Origin: Martelella alba
GTDB taxonomy: Bacteria > Pseudomonadota > Alphaproteobacteria > Rhizobiales > Rhizobiaceae
Reading direction: 5' to 3'
DNA: 64,000 bases
Assembly (NCBI RefSeq): GCF_006516955.1
Contig: NZ_VHLG01000002.1
Span: 575,221 to 639,220 of the forward strand
A program made the translations under genes and the position numbers. Within the stretch, counting starts at the first letter, position 1, and each line of letters opens with the position of its first letter. The notes beneath the pieces were generated by a model, which saw only the letters and a program-made list of their open reading frames with translations, ran no database searches and was not told where the DNA came from. Shown here one piece after another: positions 1 through 7,918 of the stretch.

Positions 1-381
1 TCCCGCCTTGCAGCTTTTCACGAAAACCATCTCAGAATACGAAGAAATGACCCAAATCCCCGGTACCGACGTCTGCATGACCATGACTTCTCCGACTGGA
101 CGATCAAAACCGGCCACTGCCGGAAGAGCCGTCCCTTTTGCCATCGTCCCCCACGGCAGGCTGACATAGGTACCGTAAGACGCGGGAAGAAGGCAAGTTG
201 CCATTAACGAGGATCACCACCGTAACGCGTATAGATTGGGCTATTTCTGCTATACCGCGACGAAATTACATCTTTTTAATGCGACCAGCCAGATTGAATG
301 CATTAATAAGATAATTACACTCATATTTTAACAGGGCGGTTTCCGGCACCGTTTCTTTCTGCCTATCAATCCGAGGATGTT
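1..381. other. Left-edge intergenic region, no supported gene
   Basis: No gene can be supported here. Two frames are open from the left edge on the plus strand, one stopping at 167-169 and one at 205-207, but neither gives a recognisable protein; either could be the tail of a gene outside the window. From about 235 to 345 the sequence is markedly richer in A and T than its surroundings and probably holds the promoter of the siderophore reductase gene at 382. Confidence 0.5.
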
Positions 382-1140
382 ATGACCGAGACGACAACTG
401 AAACCACTCCCGTGATCGAACGCGTTCGCCACGAATTGAAGCGCCGCCGACTGACCGTCGTTTCGCGCGAACAGATTTCCCCCACAATGCTGCGTCTGGT
501 TTTTTCCAGTGACGATCTTGCCGATTTCACGTCAGCGGCGCCGGACGACCATATCAAGATCTTCATCGATACCGGTGCTGAAAAGCCGGAAATGCGCGAC
601 TACACGCCGCGCGCCTATGACAGCGAGGCGCGCCGCCTGACGATCGATTTCGCGCTGCATGAGGCCGGGCCGGTGACGGCATGGGCCATTGGCGCAAAGA
701 TTGGCGATATGCTTGAGATCGGCGGACCGCGCGGATCTGCCGTGCTGAAGGGGCCGAAGCGCTTCATTCTGATTGGTGATGAAACCGCATTGCCGGCAAT
801 TGGCCGCCGCATCGAGGAAGCGCCGGCAGGCACCAGCATCACCAGCTTCGTTGCCGTGGCGCATGAAAACGACCGGCAGACTTTCGAAACCAGGGCCGAA
901 CTTGACGATTACTGGCTGGTGCGCCCCGAGGCCGCATCCACCGATGCATCGGTCTTCCTTGATGCCCTGCGCGATATCGCTCTTGCCGATGAAACCTATG
1001 TGTGGATTGCAGCGGAAGCTGCTGTTGCCCGCGCCATCCGCAATTATCTGGTGGAAGAACGCGGCCATCCGCTGACCTGGCTGAAGGCATCCGGCTACTG
1101 GACCAAGGGCAAGGCCGACGCCACCGACAAGAATATGTGA
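382..1140 (+). CDS. Siderophore-interacting protein (ferric-siderophore reductase)
   Basis: A 252-residue cytoplasmic flavoprotein of the SIP/ViuB family, which reduces ferric siderophores with NAD(P)H and FAD to release iron. The FAD-binding signature R-x-Y-T-P-R is at residues 72-77, in an N-terminal ferredoxin-reductase-like barrel; the C-terminal half, with the motif VWIAAEAAVARAIR, is the nucleotide-binding lobe. Length is normal for the family. It stands alone, convergent with the end of the nif operon only 30 bases away. No siderophore transport gene is visible beside it. Iron is in high demand during nitrogen fixation, so the neighbourhood may be functional, but this is only inference. 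Confidence 0.88.
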   Translation: MTETTTETTPVIERVRHELKRRRLTVVSREQISPTMLRLVFSSDDLADFTSAAPDDHIKIFIDTGAEKPEMRDYTPRAYDSEARRLTIDFALHEAGPVTAWAIGAKIGDMLEIGGPRGSAVLKGPKRFILIGDETALPAIGRRIEEAPAGTSITSFVAVAHENDRQTFETRAELDDYWLVRPEAASTDASVFLDALRDIALADETYVWIAAEAAVARAIRNYLVEERGHPLTWLKASGYWTKGKADATDKNM

Positions 1141-1170
1141 GGCCGTCCGGCGGCGCTGGCCTGAAATGCG

Positions 1171-2052
1171 TCAGGCCGACGCGAGCCAGCGCCGTGTTAT
1201 CGCCTCGGGCTTGAGCGCGATCACCGCAATCCCGTTCTGGGCGAGAAAGCGGCGCTCATTGCGCGTCAGCGTATCGGGATCCATGACCGCATAATGCGGC
1301 CCTGCCGAGCGCTTCATGATCTGGCGGGCATAGGTTCTGAGCATCTGGTCGTCGAAACGGCAACCGAGGAACAGAAAGCCCCGCTCCGTGCGCAGGCGCC
1401 GGATCACGTCAGGGATCGGCGTCTGAATATCGATCTCGGTCAGCACCTCGACATAATCGCTGTCGGCCACCAGAAAATTCCCGGCCGGCGCGCGGCTGCC
1501 ATGGGGTTCGTAAAGCACAGTTGTCGCGAAACTGTCCGGGTCCACAGCGTCACCGGCAAGATCATAAGCCTTGGTCCAGATATCGCGATGTTCCAGCGCG
1601 CGGCTGGTACCCTGCAGATTGACCACGCCGTCAGCTTTGGCGGAAACCAGCGCTTCACGCATGGCACCGTCATACCAGCTGTCAACGATCAGCGGCAGCT
1701 TCAGCCCGGCCAGGAACATATGCAGCGCCGTCGGCGTGCTTCTTTCAGCGAAGATCTCCGACATCCAGGCGGCCAGCGTCTTGCGATGGCGGCGCTGCTC
1801 GATATATTGCGCCACCGACCACATATTGGTGCGGATGCGCGAGGGTGCGGGCTGGCGCAGGCAAAGGGCGGCAGCCACCGCCTCCGGTGCACCCGGAACC
1901 GCAGCTGTTGCCCCGTCAAAATTCAACAGGCCGGGACCGAGATAGGGAATAACCTGACCGTTCATCAGCCTTTCGCGCAGCGTGTCGGCGCATTCTTCCG
2001 CCGCAGCCCCTTCGGCCACCAGCACGATTTCCTGGTTCGCATTCATGTTCAT
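1171..2052 (-). CDS. SIR2-like protein, last gene of the nifB operon
   Basis: A 293-residue protein resembling the SIR2_2 group of NAD-binding proteins. A start at 2052 has the ribosome site AGGAGAG and avoids overlap with nifT; an in-frame start at 2097 is less likely. The motif PYLGPGLL (residues 36-43) matches the usual GAGxS dinucleotide loop, and FLFLGCRFDD near residue 235 matches the C-terminal Rossmann strand. Where active SIR2 relatives have TTNYD, this protein has DSWYD (124-128), and where they have a catalytic HG it has QG (147-148). It therefore may bind a nucleotide without being an NADase or deacylase. SIR2-like genes are known in some nif clusters; their role is unsettled. Confidence 0.72.
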   Translation of the reverse strand: MNMNANQEIVLVAEGAAAEECADTLRERLMNGQVIPYLGPGLLNFDGATAAVPGAPEAVAAALCLRQPAPSRIRTNMWSVAQYIEQRRHRKTLAAWMSEIFAERSTPTALHMFLAGLKLPLIVDSWYDGAMREALVSAKADGVVNLQGTSRALEHRDIWTKAYDLAGDAVDPDSFATTVLYEPHGSRAPAGNFLVADSDYVEVLTEIDIQTPIPDVIRRLRTERGFLFLGCRFDDQMLRTYARQIMKRSAGPHYAVMDPDTLTRNERRFLAQNGIAVIALKPEAITRRWLASA

Positions 2053-2068
2053 GGCCTCTCTCCTGTCC

Positions 2069-2281
2069 TCAGTCGTCTTCACCAAGCTTGCGGGCATTGA
2101 CTGTCACCGGCAGGCGGGTATCGCCCGGCATGTCGGGCAGTTCGAAACGCCAGCCGTTTTTCAGCGTGACAATGCCACCCCAAAGCGCCTCCCGCTCCGC
2201 CGCGATGATTGGTTCCTCGAGGTCCTTCTTGGCCAGATAGGCGGAATAGCCACTGGCGATCTTGCGGATCATGACTTTCAT
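2069..2281 (-). CDS. nifT: Nitrogen fixation protein NifT (FixU)
   Basis: A 70-residue protein that matches the NifT/FixU family along its whole length: the N-terminal MKVMIRK, the central KKDLEEP and LWGG segments, and the C-terminal DTRLPVTVNARKL are all typical. The family has no assigned biochemical role and is usually dispensable for nitrogenase maturation. Its start overlaps the stop of nifZ by four bases (ATGA), indicating translational coupling, and the SIR2-like gene follows 16 bases downstream. Confidence 0.93.
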   Translation of the reverse strand: MKVMIRKIASGYSAYLAKKDLEEPIIAAEREALWGGIVTLKNGWRFELPDMPGDTRLPVTVNARKLGEDD

Positions 2282-2610
2282 ACGCGCTCCCCCCCTCGCT
2301 GGAGGCTGTTGAGACCGCGCGCAGCGCGCACGGATTTTTGCGGATGGTCGAGGCTTTTCAATTCACGCGCGCGCATGCCAACCAGCGTGCCGCGCTCGAC
2401 CCATTCGACCGAATAGATGTAGAATTGCTGCAGGAAGGTGCCGATATCGCGGACATAGCCGGTATCGCCCTTGCGGACGAGATTTTCACCGATATCCTTG
2501 CCGGGATAGGTCCCGTCATTCTTCACATGCCGCGTCGCCTCGACCTTTTCGCCGGGGAGAAACAGCGGTCTTGAGCGGATCTCGACCTCTTCCTCGCGAC
2601 CAAGTCCCAT
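2278..2610 (-). CDS. nifZ: Nitrogen fixation protein NifZ
   Basis: A 110-residue NifZ protein, a small factor that helps the maturation of the P-clusters of the nitrogenase MoFe protein. The core FLPGEKVEATRHVKNDGT and the following TGYVRDIGTFLQQFYIYSVE are characteristic of NifZ; the C-terminal part is variable in the family. The ATG at 2610 is preferred over an in-frame GTG at 2619 because the sequence AAGGAG is eight bases upstream of it, whereas it would touch the GTG. The gene lies between the LRV protein gene and nifT, with the stop codon overlapping nifT. Confidence 0.92.
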   Translation of the reverse strand: MGLGREEEVEIRSRPLFLPGEKVEATRHVKNDGTYPGKDIGENLVRKGDTGYVRDIGTFLQQFYIYSVEWVERGTLVGMRARELKSLDHPQKSVRAARGLNSLQRGGERV

Positions 2611-2615
2611 AAGCC

Positions 2616-3389
2616 TCACTCCTTCTTCAAAATGTCCTCAAGTCTCAGCCTGGCGCATTCGGCAACCGCCTCATCCTCGTCATTCGCCAGGCGCTGAAGC
2701 GCCTCCGGCACGATCCGCGCGGCGACGGCAAAGCGGACCCGGAAATCCTCATCCCTTGCCATCAGATGCAGCCGCTCCGGCGCCATGCGCCGCGCCACTT
2801 CGATACGCACCAGCGGCTCACGATCACCCATCAGCCCCGGCAGGTGGTCTGCCCTGATCCGGCGGGCCACCTCGCAGCGGATCTCGGGATCGGTATCGCC
2901 GATCACCAGCAGCAACAGGTCGGGCGGCGCAGATCGCGCGGCCGTCAGGCGCACCTGATAGTCGTCGTCAAAAAGCATCGGCTTCAGCGCCTCACCGCAA
3001 AGCCGGCGCGCCAGGCTAATGCGAACCCGGCGGTCTGGATCACTGCGCAATGGCAAGATGCGCGCCTCCGGCAGACGCGAGGCGGCGGCAGCGCGCACAT
3101 CGGCCTCTGGATCAGATAACAGCCCGACCAGCCGAAACGGCGTGGCATAGCGCGCTGCAATCGCCCGCACCTCGAAAAAGGGATGGCCGAGATAGTGGTC
3201 GGCCACCTCCGGGTTCAGCGAGAAGAACCGGTCGATCCGGCGCGCGCGAATATCGCGCACGCAGGCCTTTTCCAGGTCGCACCGCCCGGAAACCCGGTTT
3301 TCCTCATGCGGACAGTCACTGCAGGACACCGGATTGCCGAGCCAGTCGATTGCCCCTTCGGCGGTGATGTCGAAGAATGGTTCGGCCAT
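2616..3389 (-). CDS. 4Fe-4S leucine-rich-repeat-variant (LRV) protein
   Basis: A 257-residue protein of the LRV family described in Azotobacter vinelandii, in which an N-terminal 4Fe-4S cluster module caps a solenoid of two-helix repeats. Four cysteines at residues 23, 26, 37 and 43 give the cluster-binding pattern C-x2-C-x10-C-x5-C. From about residue 75 to the end there are repeats of about 24 residues of the type DPDxRVRxxxARRL. The family commonly lies next to nifB and a ferredoxin gene, as here, but its function in nitrogen fixation is not established. It lies between fdxN and nifZ and is probably co-transcribed with them. Confidence 0.88.
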   Translation of the reverse strand: MAEPFFDITAEGAIDWLGNPVSCSDCPHEENRVSGRCDLEKACVRDIRARRIDRFFSLNPEVADHYLGHPFFEVRAIAARYATPFRLVGLLSDPEADVRAAAASRLPEARILPLRSDPDRRVRISLARRLCGEALKPMLFDDDYQVRLTAARSAPPDLLLLVIGDTDPEIRCEVARRIRADHLPGLMGDREPLVRIEVARRMAPERLHLMARDEDFRVRFAVAARIVPEALQRLANDEDEAVAECARLRLEDILKKE

Positions 3390-3413
3390 GCCTGCGCCCG
3401 CTCCAGTTCTCGC

Positions 3414-3623
3414 TCAGACGGCAGGGGCCGGAACGCAGGTATTCGGCACCGGGCAGACTGAAGCGCATTGCTGGGTGTCGAAATAACCGTCGCATTCGGT
3501 ACATTTCTTGGCGTCGATCACATAGGTTTCGCCCTTGAACCTGATCGCGCCGGTCGGACATTCAAATTCGCAGGCCGAGCACTGGGTGCATTGGGAGGCG
3601 ATGATTTTGAAAGCCATCTTCAT
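3414..3623 (-). CDS. fdxN: 2[4Fe-4S] ferredoxin FdxN-type
   Basis: A 69-residue bacterial ferredoxin. Nine cysteines are present. The first cluster is bound by Cys12, 15, 18 and 22 (C-x2-C-x2-C-x3-C) and the second by Cys41, 44, 53 and 57, with the C-x8-C insertion between clusters that is typical of nif-linked ferredoxins. Such ferredoxins act as electron carriers for NifB or nitrogenase. The start at 3623 has the ribosome site AGGAGAA immediately upstream; an upstream extension of the frame overlaps nifB and has no such site. It follows nifB by 82 bases. Confidence 0.93.
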   Translation of the reverse strand: MKMAFKIIASQCTQCSACEFECPTGAIRFKGETYVIDAKKCTECDGYFDTQQCASVCPVPNTCVPAPAV

Positions 3624-3705
3624 TTCTCCTGTTCGATGATGGTTGATCTGCAAAGTCATGGGAAAGGGAGGAGCCGGCGGCTGCCCCCTGTCCACCGGTC
3701 CGGCA

Positions 3706-5184
3706 TCACGCCGATGCCGCAGCAAAACCGACACCGAAAACATCTCTGTAATAGGCGCCGATAGCTGTCTCGATATAGTCAAAGCCGTAAGTGTCGCTGG
3801 CCGTCAGCCCGGCTGCGGCAAGCTGATCGCGCGGGCAATCGCCAATCTTGGCACAGAGCACGGCATCGATGCCCTCAAGTGCTGCGATCACGCCATCCAG
3901 CGTGGCGTCCTCGCCAAAGCCATCCAGGCAATATTGCTCGACCTTTCGATGGCCAACGAAGGAAATGCCCTCCGGCGTCGCCTCATAGACCTGAAACTCC
4001 CGCGCATGGCCGAAATGCTCGTTGATCCGGCCGCCGCCCTTGGTCGCAACCGCCAAGAGCAGCGTTCCGCCAGCCGTTTCCTCGATCGCGGCCTTCGCCT
4101 CGGCCTTGGCCCGCTCGCGATCCCCCCGCTCGGCCGCGACCACTTCGCGATAGGTTTCGCGCCGCGCCGGATCATAGTTCACGGCCTCGGGGATCTGATC
4201 GAGGGTAAATTCCTGACCGCGATCCTCGCCCAGCAGACCGACGGCATCGGCCCGGCACTGGCGGCAATGGCGCATCAGCTTGGCACCGCCCGACAGCTTG
4301 TCCTGCAGCGCCTTCAGCTCCATGGCGCGCGGACCGCGCTGGCCGGTCAGCCCGTAATGCGTGCCGTGGGCGGGATCGGAGATCAGCGGCATGACATTGT
4401 GAAGGAAGGCGCCGCGCGCCTTCACCCATTTGTTGACCTCGATGAGGTGCTCGTCATTGACGCCAGGGATCATCACCGAATTGATCTTGGTGAGAATGCC
4501 GCGGGCGGTCAGCATTTCCAGCCCCATCATCTGCCGCTCATGCAGGATGGTTGCTGCCTCGATGCCGGTATAGCGCTTGTGATTATAGAAGATCCACGGA
4601 TAGATCTTTGCGCCGATTTCCGGATCGACCATGTTGATCGTGATCGTCACATGGTCGACATTCATTTCGGCGAGCTCCTCAACATGCTCCGGCAGCGCCA
4701 GGCCATTGGTCGAGATGCAGAGCTTGATATCCGGGATTTCCTTCGACACGGCTTCGAAGGTTTGCCTCGTCTTGCGCCAGTCGTAGCAAGCATCGCCGGG
4801 ACCTGCGATACCGAGGACGGAAAGCTGCGGCACCTCATTGGCGACCGTCACGACCTTTCTCAGCGCCTGATCGGGGGTCAGCTTTTCCGAGACCACACCC
4901 GGCCGGCTTTCGTTCGAACAGTCATATTTGCGATTGCAGTAGTTGCACTGGATGTTGCAGGCCGGCGCCACCGCCACATGCATGCGGGCGAAATAATGAT
5001 GCGCCTCTTCCGAATAGCAGGGATGATCCTTGATCTTCTCCCACACGGCAGGGTCCATGTCTTCCGGCTTTTCGGATGAACCGCAGGATGAGGACGAGCA
5101 ACCGCCCGATCCCGGTTTTTCGAGCATTTCCGCCATGGCGGAGGACGACGCAAGGCTTTCAAGCGAAATCATCGGGCTGGACAT
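3706..5184 (-). CDS. nifB: Nitrogenase cofactor biosynthesis protein NifB
   Basis: A 492-residue radical SAM enzyme that fuses two Fe-S clusters and inserts the central carbide to make NifB-co, the precursor of the nitrogenase FeMo cofactor. The radical SAM cysteines are C76-x3-C80-x2-C83. The SAM domain runs to about residue 310, followed by the cysteine-containing segment [13 protein letters not shown]. The last third (from about 375) is the NifX-like domain with [15 protein letters not shown], so this is the full two-domain form. The start has a GGAGAGAG ribosome site. It is the first gene of the six-gene nif operon, preceded by a sigma-54 promoter and a NifA site. Confidence 0.97.
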   Translation of the reverse strand: MSSPMISLESLASSSAMAEMLEKPGSGGCSSSSCGSSEKPEDMDPAVWEKIKDHPCYSEEAHHYFARMHVAVAPACNIQCNYCNRKYDCSNESRPGVVSEKLTPDQALRKVVTVANEVPQLSVLGIAGPGDACYDWRKTRQTFEAVSKEIPDIKLCISTNGLALPEHVEELAEMNVDHVTITINMVDPEIGAKIYPWIFYNHKRYTGIEAATILHERQMMGLEMLTARGILTKINSVMIPGVNDEHLIEVNKWVKARGAFLHNVMPLISDPAHGTHYGLTGQRGPRAMELKALQDKLSGGAKLMRHCRQCRADAVGLLGEDRGQEFTLDQIPEAVNYDPARRETYREVVAAERGDRERAKAEAKAAIEETAGGTLLLAVATKGGGRINEHFGHAREFQVYEATPEGISFVGHRKVEQYCLDGFGEDATLDGVIAALEGIDAVLCAKIGDCPRDQLAAAGLTASDTYGFDYIETAIGAYYRDVFGVGFAAASA

Positions 5185-5226
5185 GGGGTCTTCTCTCTCC
5201 GGTTCATCAAACTTCGAAGAGAACTG

Positions 5227-5242
5227 TGCAACGCCCGTGCCA
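5227..5242 (-). promoter_or_regulatory. Sigma-54 (-24/-12) promoter of the nifB operon
   Basis: Read on the minus strand, the sequence is TGGCACGGGCGTTGCA. This matches the RpoN consensus TGGCAC-N5-TTGC exactly, with GG at -24 and GC at -12. It lies about 45 bases upstream of the nifB start codon and in the right direction, so transcription would begin roughly 30 bases before nifB. Confidence 0.92.
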
Positions 5243-5314
5243 GTCTAATTTATCTTTTTATTTCAATAAGATATATTTTTCACGTCGCTCTTTGTCGGAA
5301 AATCCCGAGCCAAT

Positions 5315-5330
5315 TGTCGGGTCCGCGACA
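5315..5330. promoter_or_regulatory. NifA upstream activator sequence
   Basis: A perfect TGT-N10-ACA motif (TGTCGGGTCCGCGACA), which is the binding site of the enhancer-binding protein NifA. It lies about 75-90 bases upstream of the -24 element, a normal NifA-to-promoter distance. Together with the sigma-54 promoter it places the operon under nitrogen-fixation control. No second perfect site was found between 5243 and 5400. Confidence 0.85.
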
Positions 5331-5376
5331 TCCCTGTCCGCCCGTTTGTCGCACCCATTGACGACGGACAAACAAA

Positions 5377-5396
5377 AGGCGCCGCGATCGGCGGCG
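5377..5396. repeat. Left copy of duplicated terminator hairpin (element 1)
   Basis: The sequence AGGCGCCGCGATCGGCGGCG is repeated exactly and in the same direction at 5610-5629. This left copy follows a run of A, while the right copy is followed by a run of T, as if one terminator (A-run, stem, T-run) had been split and its stem duplicated. The 212 bases between the copies are the MITE-like element. Confidence 0.8.
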
Positions 5397-5398
5397 GC

Positions 5399-5610
5399 TC
5401 AGATTGCGGACAAAGTCATTCAGCTTGTCTGTTTGGGGTGGAATAGCCATCGCCTCCGTCGTCATCCCCGTGCTTGTCACGGGGATCCAGGCTCTTCTGG
5501 GCATTGGACTATAAGAGTCTTTCGCCGCGCGGACGCGCGTCGGCTGGATGCCTGTGGACCAAGCACAGGCATGACGTTAGAGAAGGGGCTAGACTTTGGC
5601 AACAGTCTGA
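5399..5610 (+). repeat. MITE-like intergenic element, copy 1
   Basis: About 212 bases, related to the segments at 22889-23092 and 57315-57428. The ends are imperfect inverted repeats (TCAGA..TTGC..CAAAG at the left and CTTTGGCAACAGTCTGA at the right). Inside are two palindromes: the first around GTGCTTGTCAC (5461-5490) and the second around CCTGTGGACCAAGCACAGG (5550-5570). This internal layout is that of the rhizobial intergenic palindromes (RIME type). It sits 30-50 bases beyond the stop codon of the SDR gene. Confidence 0.82.
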
Positions 5611-5635
5611 GGCGCCGCGATCGGCGGCGCCTTTT
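5611..5635 (+). terminator. GC-rich hairpin with T-run, right copy of duplicated hairpin
   Basis: Arms GGCGCCGC (5611-5618) and GCGGCGCC (5624-5631) enclose a five-base loop and are followed by TTTT. It lies 30 bases after the stop of the SDR gene (minus strand), so it probably was, or is, that gene's terminator; the T-run is on the plus-strand side and the A-run for minus-strand use is now at 5374-5377, on the far side of the inserted element. Confidence 0.65.
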
Positions 5636-5660
5636 GGGATCACGATCGTGAAGCCTCCGG

Positions 5661-6425
5661 TCAGTTCAGCGCTTCAAGCGATTCCGGCAGGATCTGGCCG
5701 CCATCGACGACGATCTGCTGACCGGTGATATAGCCGGCTTCCTCAGATGCGAAGAACAGCGCCGCATTGGCGATATCGGTGACCGTGCCGAGCCGCTTCA
5801 GCGGGATCGAGGCCTCCATTGTGGCGATATAGTCTTCGCCCATGCCGTCGAGACCTTCCGTGGCGATATTGCCGGGCATGACGGCATTGACGGTAATGCC
5901 CTTGGCCGCCAGCTCGATCGCAGCGGTGCGCATGAAGCCGAGCTGGCCGGCCTTGCTGGCACCGTAATGCGACCAGCCGGGAAAGCCGGTGATCGGCCCG
6001 GTGATCGACGAGGTGATGACGATGCGACCGCCGCCCGCCTTGGTCATGGCCGGCAGAACCGCTGTGACCGAAAGAAAGGTGCTTTTCAGATTGGTTGAAA
6101 TCACATGATCGAAATCGGCCGCCGTCATCTCACCGAGCCGCGCGGCCGGGAAAATGCCGGCATTGGCGCAAAGCACATCGATCGCACCATAGCGCTCAAC
6201 GGCCGCAGCGGTCATCGCGTCGCAGCCCTCGCCCGTCGACACATCTGCTGCAAAGCCCGAGGCATTGGCGCCGATCTCGGCTGCCACCTTTTCAGCATCA
6301 GCCAGATTGCGCGACACCACCAGCACATTCAGCCCCGCCTCGCCAAAGCGTTTAGCAATGCCCTTGCCGATACCGCGGCTGGCGCCGGTGACAATCACCG
6401 TCTTGCCCTGTAGTGACTTCAACAT
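5661..6425 (-). CDS. SDR-family NAD(P)-dependent oxidoreductase
   Basis: A 254-residue classical short-chain dehydrogenase. The cofactor loop is TGASRGIGKGI (residues 14-24), the NAG motif is CANAG, and the catalytic residues are Ser in TSSITGP and Tyr-Lys in YGASK. The end TGQQIVVDGGQILPES is typical of sugar or polyol dehydrogenases and FabG-like enzymes. An upstream extension to 6668 is open but lacks homology; the ATG at 6425 has GAGAGAGGAA upstream. It is divergent from the polyamine-type ABC transporter, with which it shares a 305-base promoter region, so it may act on the imported compound. The substrate is unknown. Confidence 0.88.
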   Translation of the reverse strand: MLKSLQGKTVIVTGASRGIGKGIAKRFGEAGLNVLVVSRNLADAEKVAAEIGANASGFAADVSTGEGCDAMTAAAVERYGAIDVLCANAGIFPAARLGEMTAADFDHVISTNLKSTFLSVTAVLPAMTKAGGGRIVITSSITGPITGFPGWSHYGASKAGQLGFMRTAAIELAAKGITVNAVMPGNIATEGLDGMGEDYIATMEASIPLKRLGTVTDIANAALFFASEEAGYITGQQIVVDGGQILPESLEALN

Positions 6426-6730
6426 TTCTCGTTCCTCTCTGTGTTTCTGTTGTGTTGTTTCTGTTGCACCTGCAACGACGCTGCACATCTCAACGCCATC
6501 ACCCGCTTGCTTTTTCAGCGACCTGCACAAAAGAAATGCACAATTATTCCCGTTGTTTAACTGACATACACCGGCAATGCGCCAACAGAACCGAAAAACC
6601 GGTTCCAACGTAACCCTCTGGCATGCAATGCAACATGACACTGAAAAAAAATGTTGTAAACAACACATTATTGCGACACACTTCCCACATCAAAGTTGAA
6701 CATGCCAACAAGGCAGATTGGGGAACCGCG
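6426..6730. promoter_or_regulatory. Divergent promoter region with two small palindromes
   Basis: This is the 305-base intergenic region between the SDR gene and the ABC transporter operon. It holds two small inverted repeats with related arms: GTTGCA-CC-TGCAAC at 6463-6476 and TGTTGT-AA-ACAACA at 6652-6665. Each lies near the start of one of the two divergent units, 38 bases before the SDR start and 66 bases before the binding-protein start. They are candidate operators, perhaps for the DeoR-type regulator at 11604. No RNA gene is seen. Confidence 0.45.
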
Positions 6731-7870
6731 ATGCAGAATTTTTCCAGACGCAATGTCCTGCAACTGATGGGGGCAGCCGCCATGGCCGGCCCGCTGATGA
6801 AGGCGGGAAAGGCTTTCGCCGCCCGTGAGAACGAGCTCAACATCCTGTGCTGGGAGGGTTACAACTCCGCTCAGGTGCTTGATCCGTTCCGCAAGGACCA
6901 CAGCGCCAATGTTCACGCCGAAAGCCTGACCAACGACCCGACCATGATCAACCGCCTGCGCGCGGGCGAGACCAATATCTGGGACCTGATCAACGTCAAC
7001 AATCCCTGGGCACGCAAGGTCATGTATCCGGCCGGCCTGATCAAGCCGCTGCCGAAGGATGAGTTCGAGCCCTTCTTCGACAAGATGCTGCCCCAGTTCA
7101 AGCCGCCTTACAAATGGGCGATGAGCGAGGATGGCGCCGAACTTCTCGGCATGGCCCAGCGCTTCGGACCCTATTCCTTCGTCGTCAACACCGATGTCAT
7201 CTCCCGCGCCACGGCGGAAGAGCAGGGCTGGGACCTGTTCAATGATCCGAAGCTTGAGGGCCGCTACGGCATTCTCGAATCCGATGACTGGAACGTCTTC
7301 GATATCTTCCTGATCGCCGGCATCAACCCCTTCATCGAGCATTCCGATGATGACATGAAAAAGTTCGAGGAAACCGCGCTGCGCATCTTCAAGGGCGCGA
7401 AGCTGGTCGGCGATATCGCCGCCATGAACCAGGCGCTGATTTCCGGCGAAATCGACCTGCAGTTGACCGGCGGCACCTATTCGGTCTCGCCCGCCCGCGC
7501 CGATGGCTTCGCCAATCTGCGCGCTGTGACCCCGCTCAAGGGGCCGATCGACGGCAAGGGCGGCGTTGCCTGGATCGAAATCACCTCCACGGTCAACAAT
7601 CCCCAGCTCTCGCCGCTGGCGACCGATTTCCTCAAATATGTCCAGGACCCGGAAGTGGCCCACACGGTTGCCTTTGCCGAAGGCACCTTCAACCCGGTCG
7701 CCCAGATGGGCAATCCGGACTGCTTCAAGCTGTTCACCAAGGATGAGCTCGACGCCATCCAGTATGACAGTCTGGAAGAGGAAATGGACCGCTGCGCCGA
7801 ATATGACATCGTGCCCGATTACGACAAGGCGCTCGATATCATGACCTCGGCCAAGCGCCAGGGCGGCTGA
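6731..7870 (+). CDS. Polyamine-type ABC transporter, periplasmic binding protein
   Basis: A 379-residue extracellular solute-binding protein of the PotD/PotF (spermidine/putrescine) group. The N-terminus FSRRNVLQLMGAAAMAG carries a twin-arginine-like signal and a hydrophobic stretch ending at about residue 28. Mature-region motifs such as LNILCWEGY and GAELLGMAQRFGPYSFVVNTD fit the family. The start at 6731 is preferred to an in-frame ATG at 6623, which would place the signal peptide internally. It begins an operon with an ATPase, two permeases and a cysteine hydrolase. The real ligand may be a polyamine or an unrelated amine or opine. Confidence 0.86.
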   Translation: MQNFSRRNVLQLMGAAAMAGPLMKAGKAFAARENELNILCWEGYNSAQVLDPFRKDHSANVHAESLTNDPTMINRLRAGETNIWDLINVNNPWARKVMYPAGLIKPLPKDEFEPFFDKMLPQFKPPYKWAMSEDGAELLGMAQRFGPYSFVVNTDVISRATAEEQGWDLFNDPKLEGRYGILESDDWNVFDIFLIAGINPFIEHSDDDMKKFEETALRIFKGAKLVGDIAAMNQALISGEIDLQLTGGTYSVSPARADGFANLRAVTPLKGPIDGKGGVAWIEITSTVNNPQLSPLATDFLKYVQDPEVAHTVAFAEGTFNPVAQMGNPDCFKLFTKDELDAIQYDSLEEEMDRCAEYDIVPDYDKALDIMTSAKRQGG

Positions 7871-7893
7871 TCGCCCTTTCGCCTGACCCATGC

Positions 7894-7918
7894 GGGAGCC
7901 GGAAAACCGGCTCCCTTT
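7894..7918 (+). terminator. Hairpin between binding-protein gene and ATPase gene
   Basis: A perfect nine-base stem, GGGAGCCGG (7894-7902) and CCGGCTCCC (7907-7915), encloses the loop AAAA and is followed by TTTCC. It lies 23 bases after the binding-protein stop codon. The other transporter genes follow without another obvious promoter, so it may act as a partial terminator or as an mRNA-stabilising hairpin that makes binding protein more abundant than the membrane components. Confidence 0.65.

Noticed and set aside
1..204. Open frames at the left edge
   Set aside because: Neither gives a recognisable protein; too short to call as a partial gene without the sequence to the left.
3643..5079. 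478-residue open frame on the plus strand opposite nifB
   Set aside because: It is the antisense shadow of nifB, has no recognisable motif, and nifB matches its family along the whole length.
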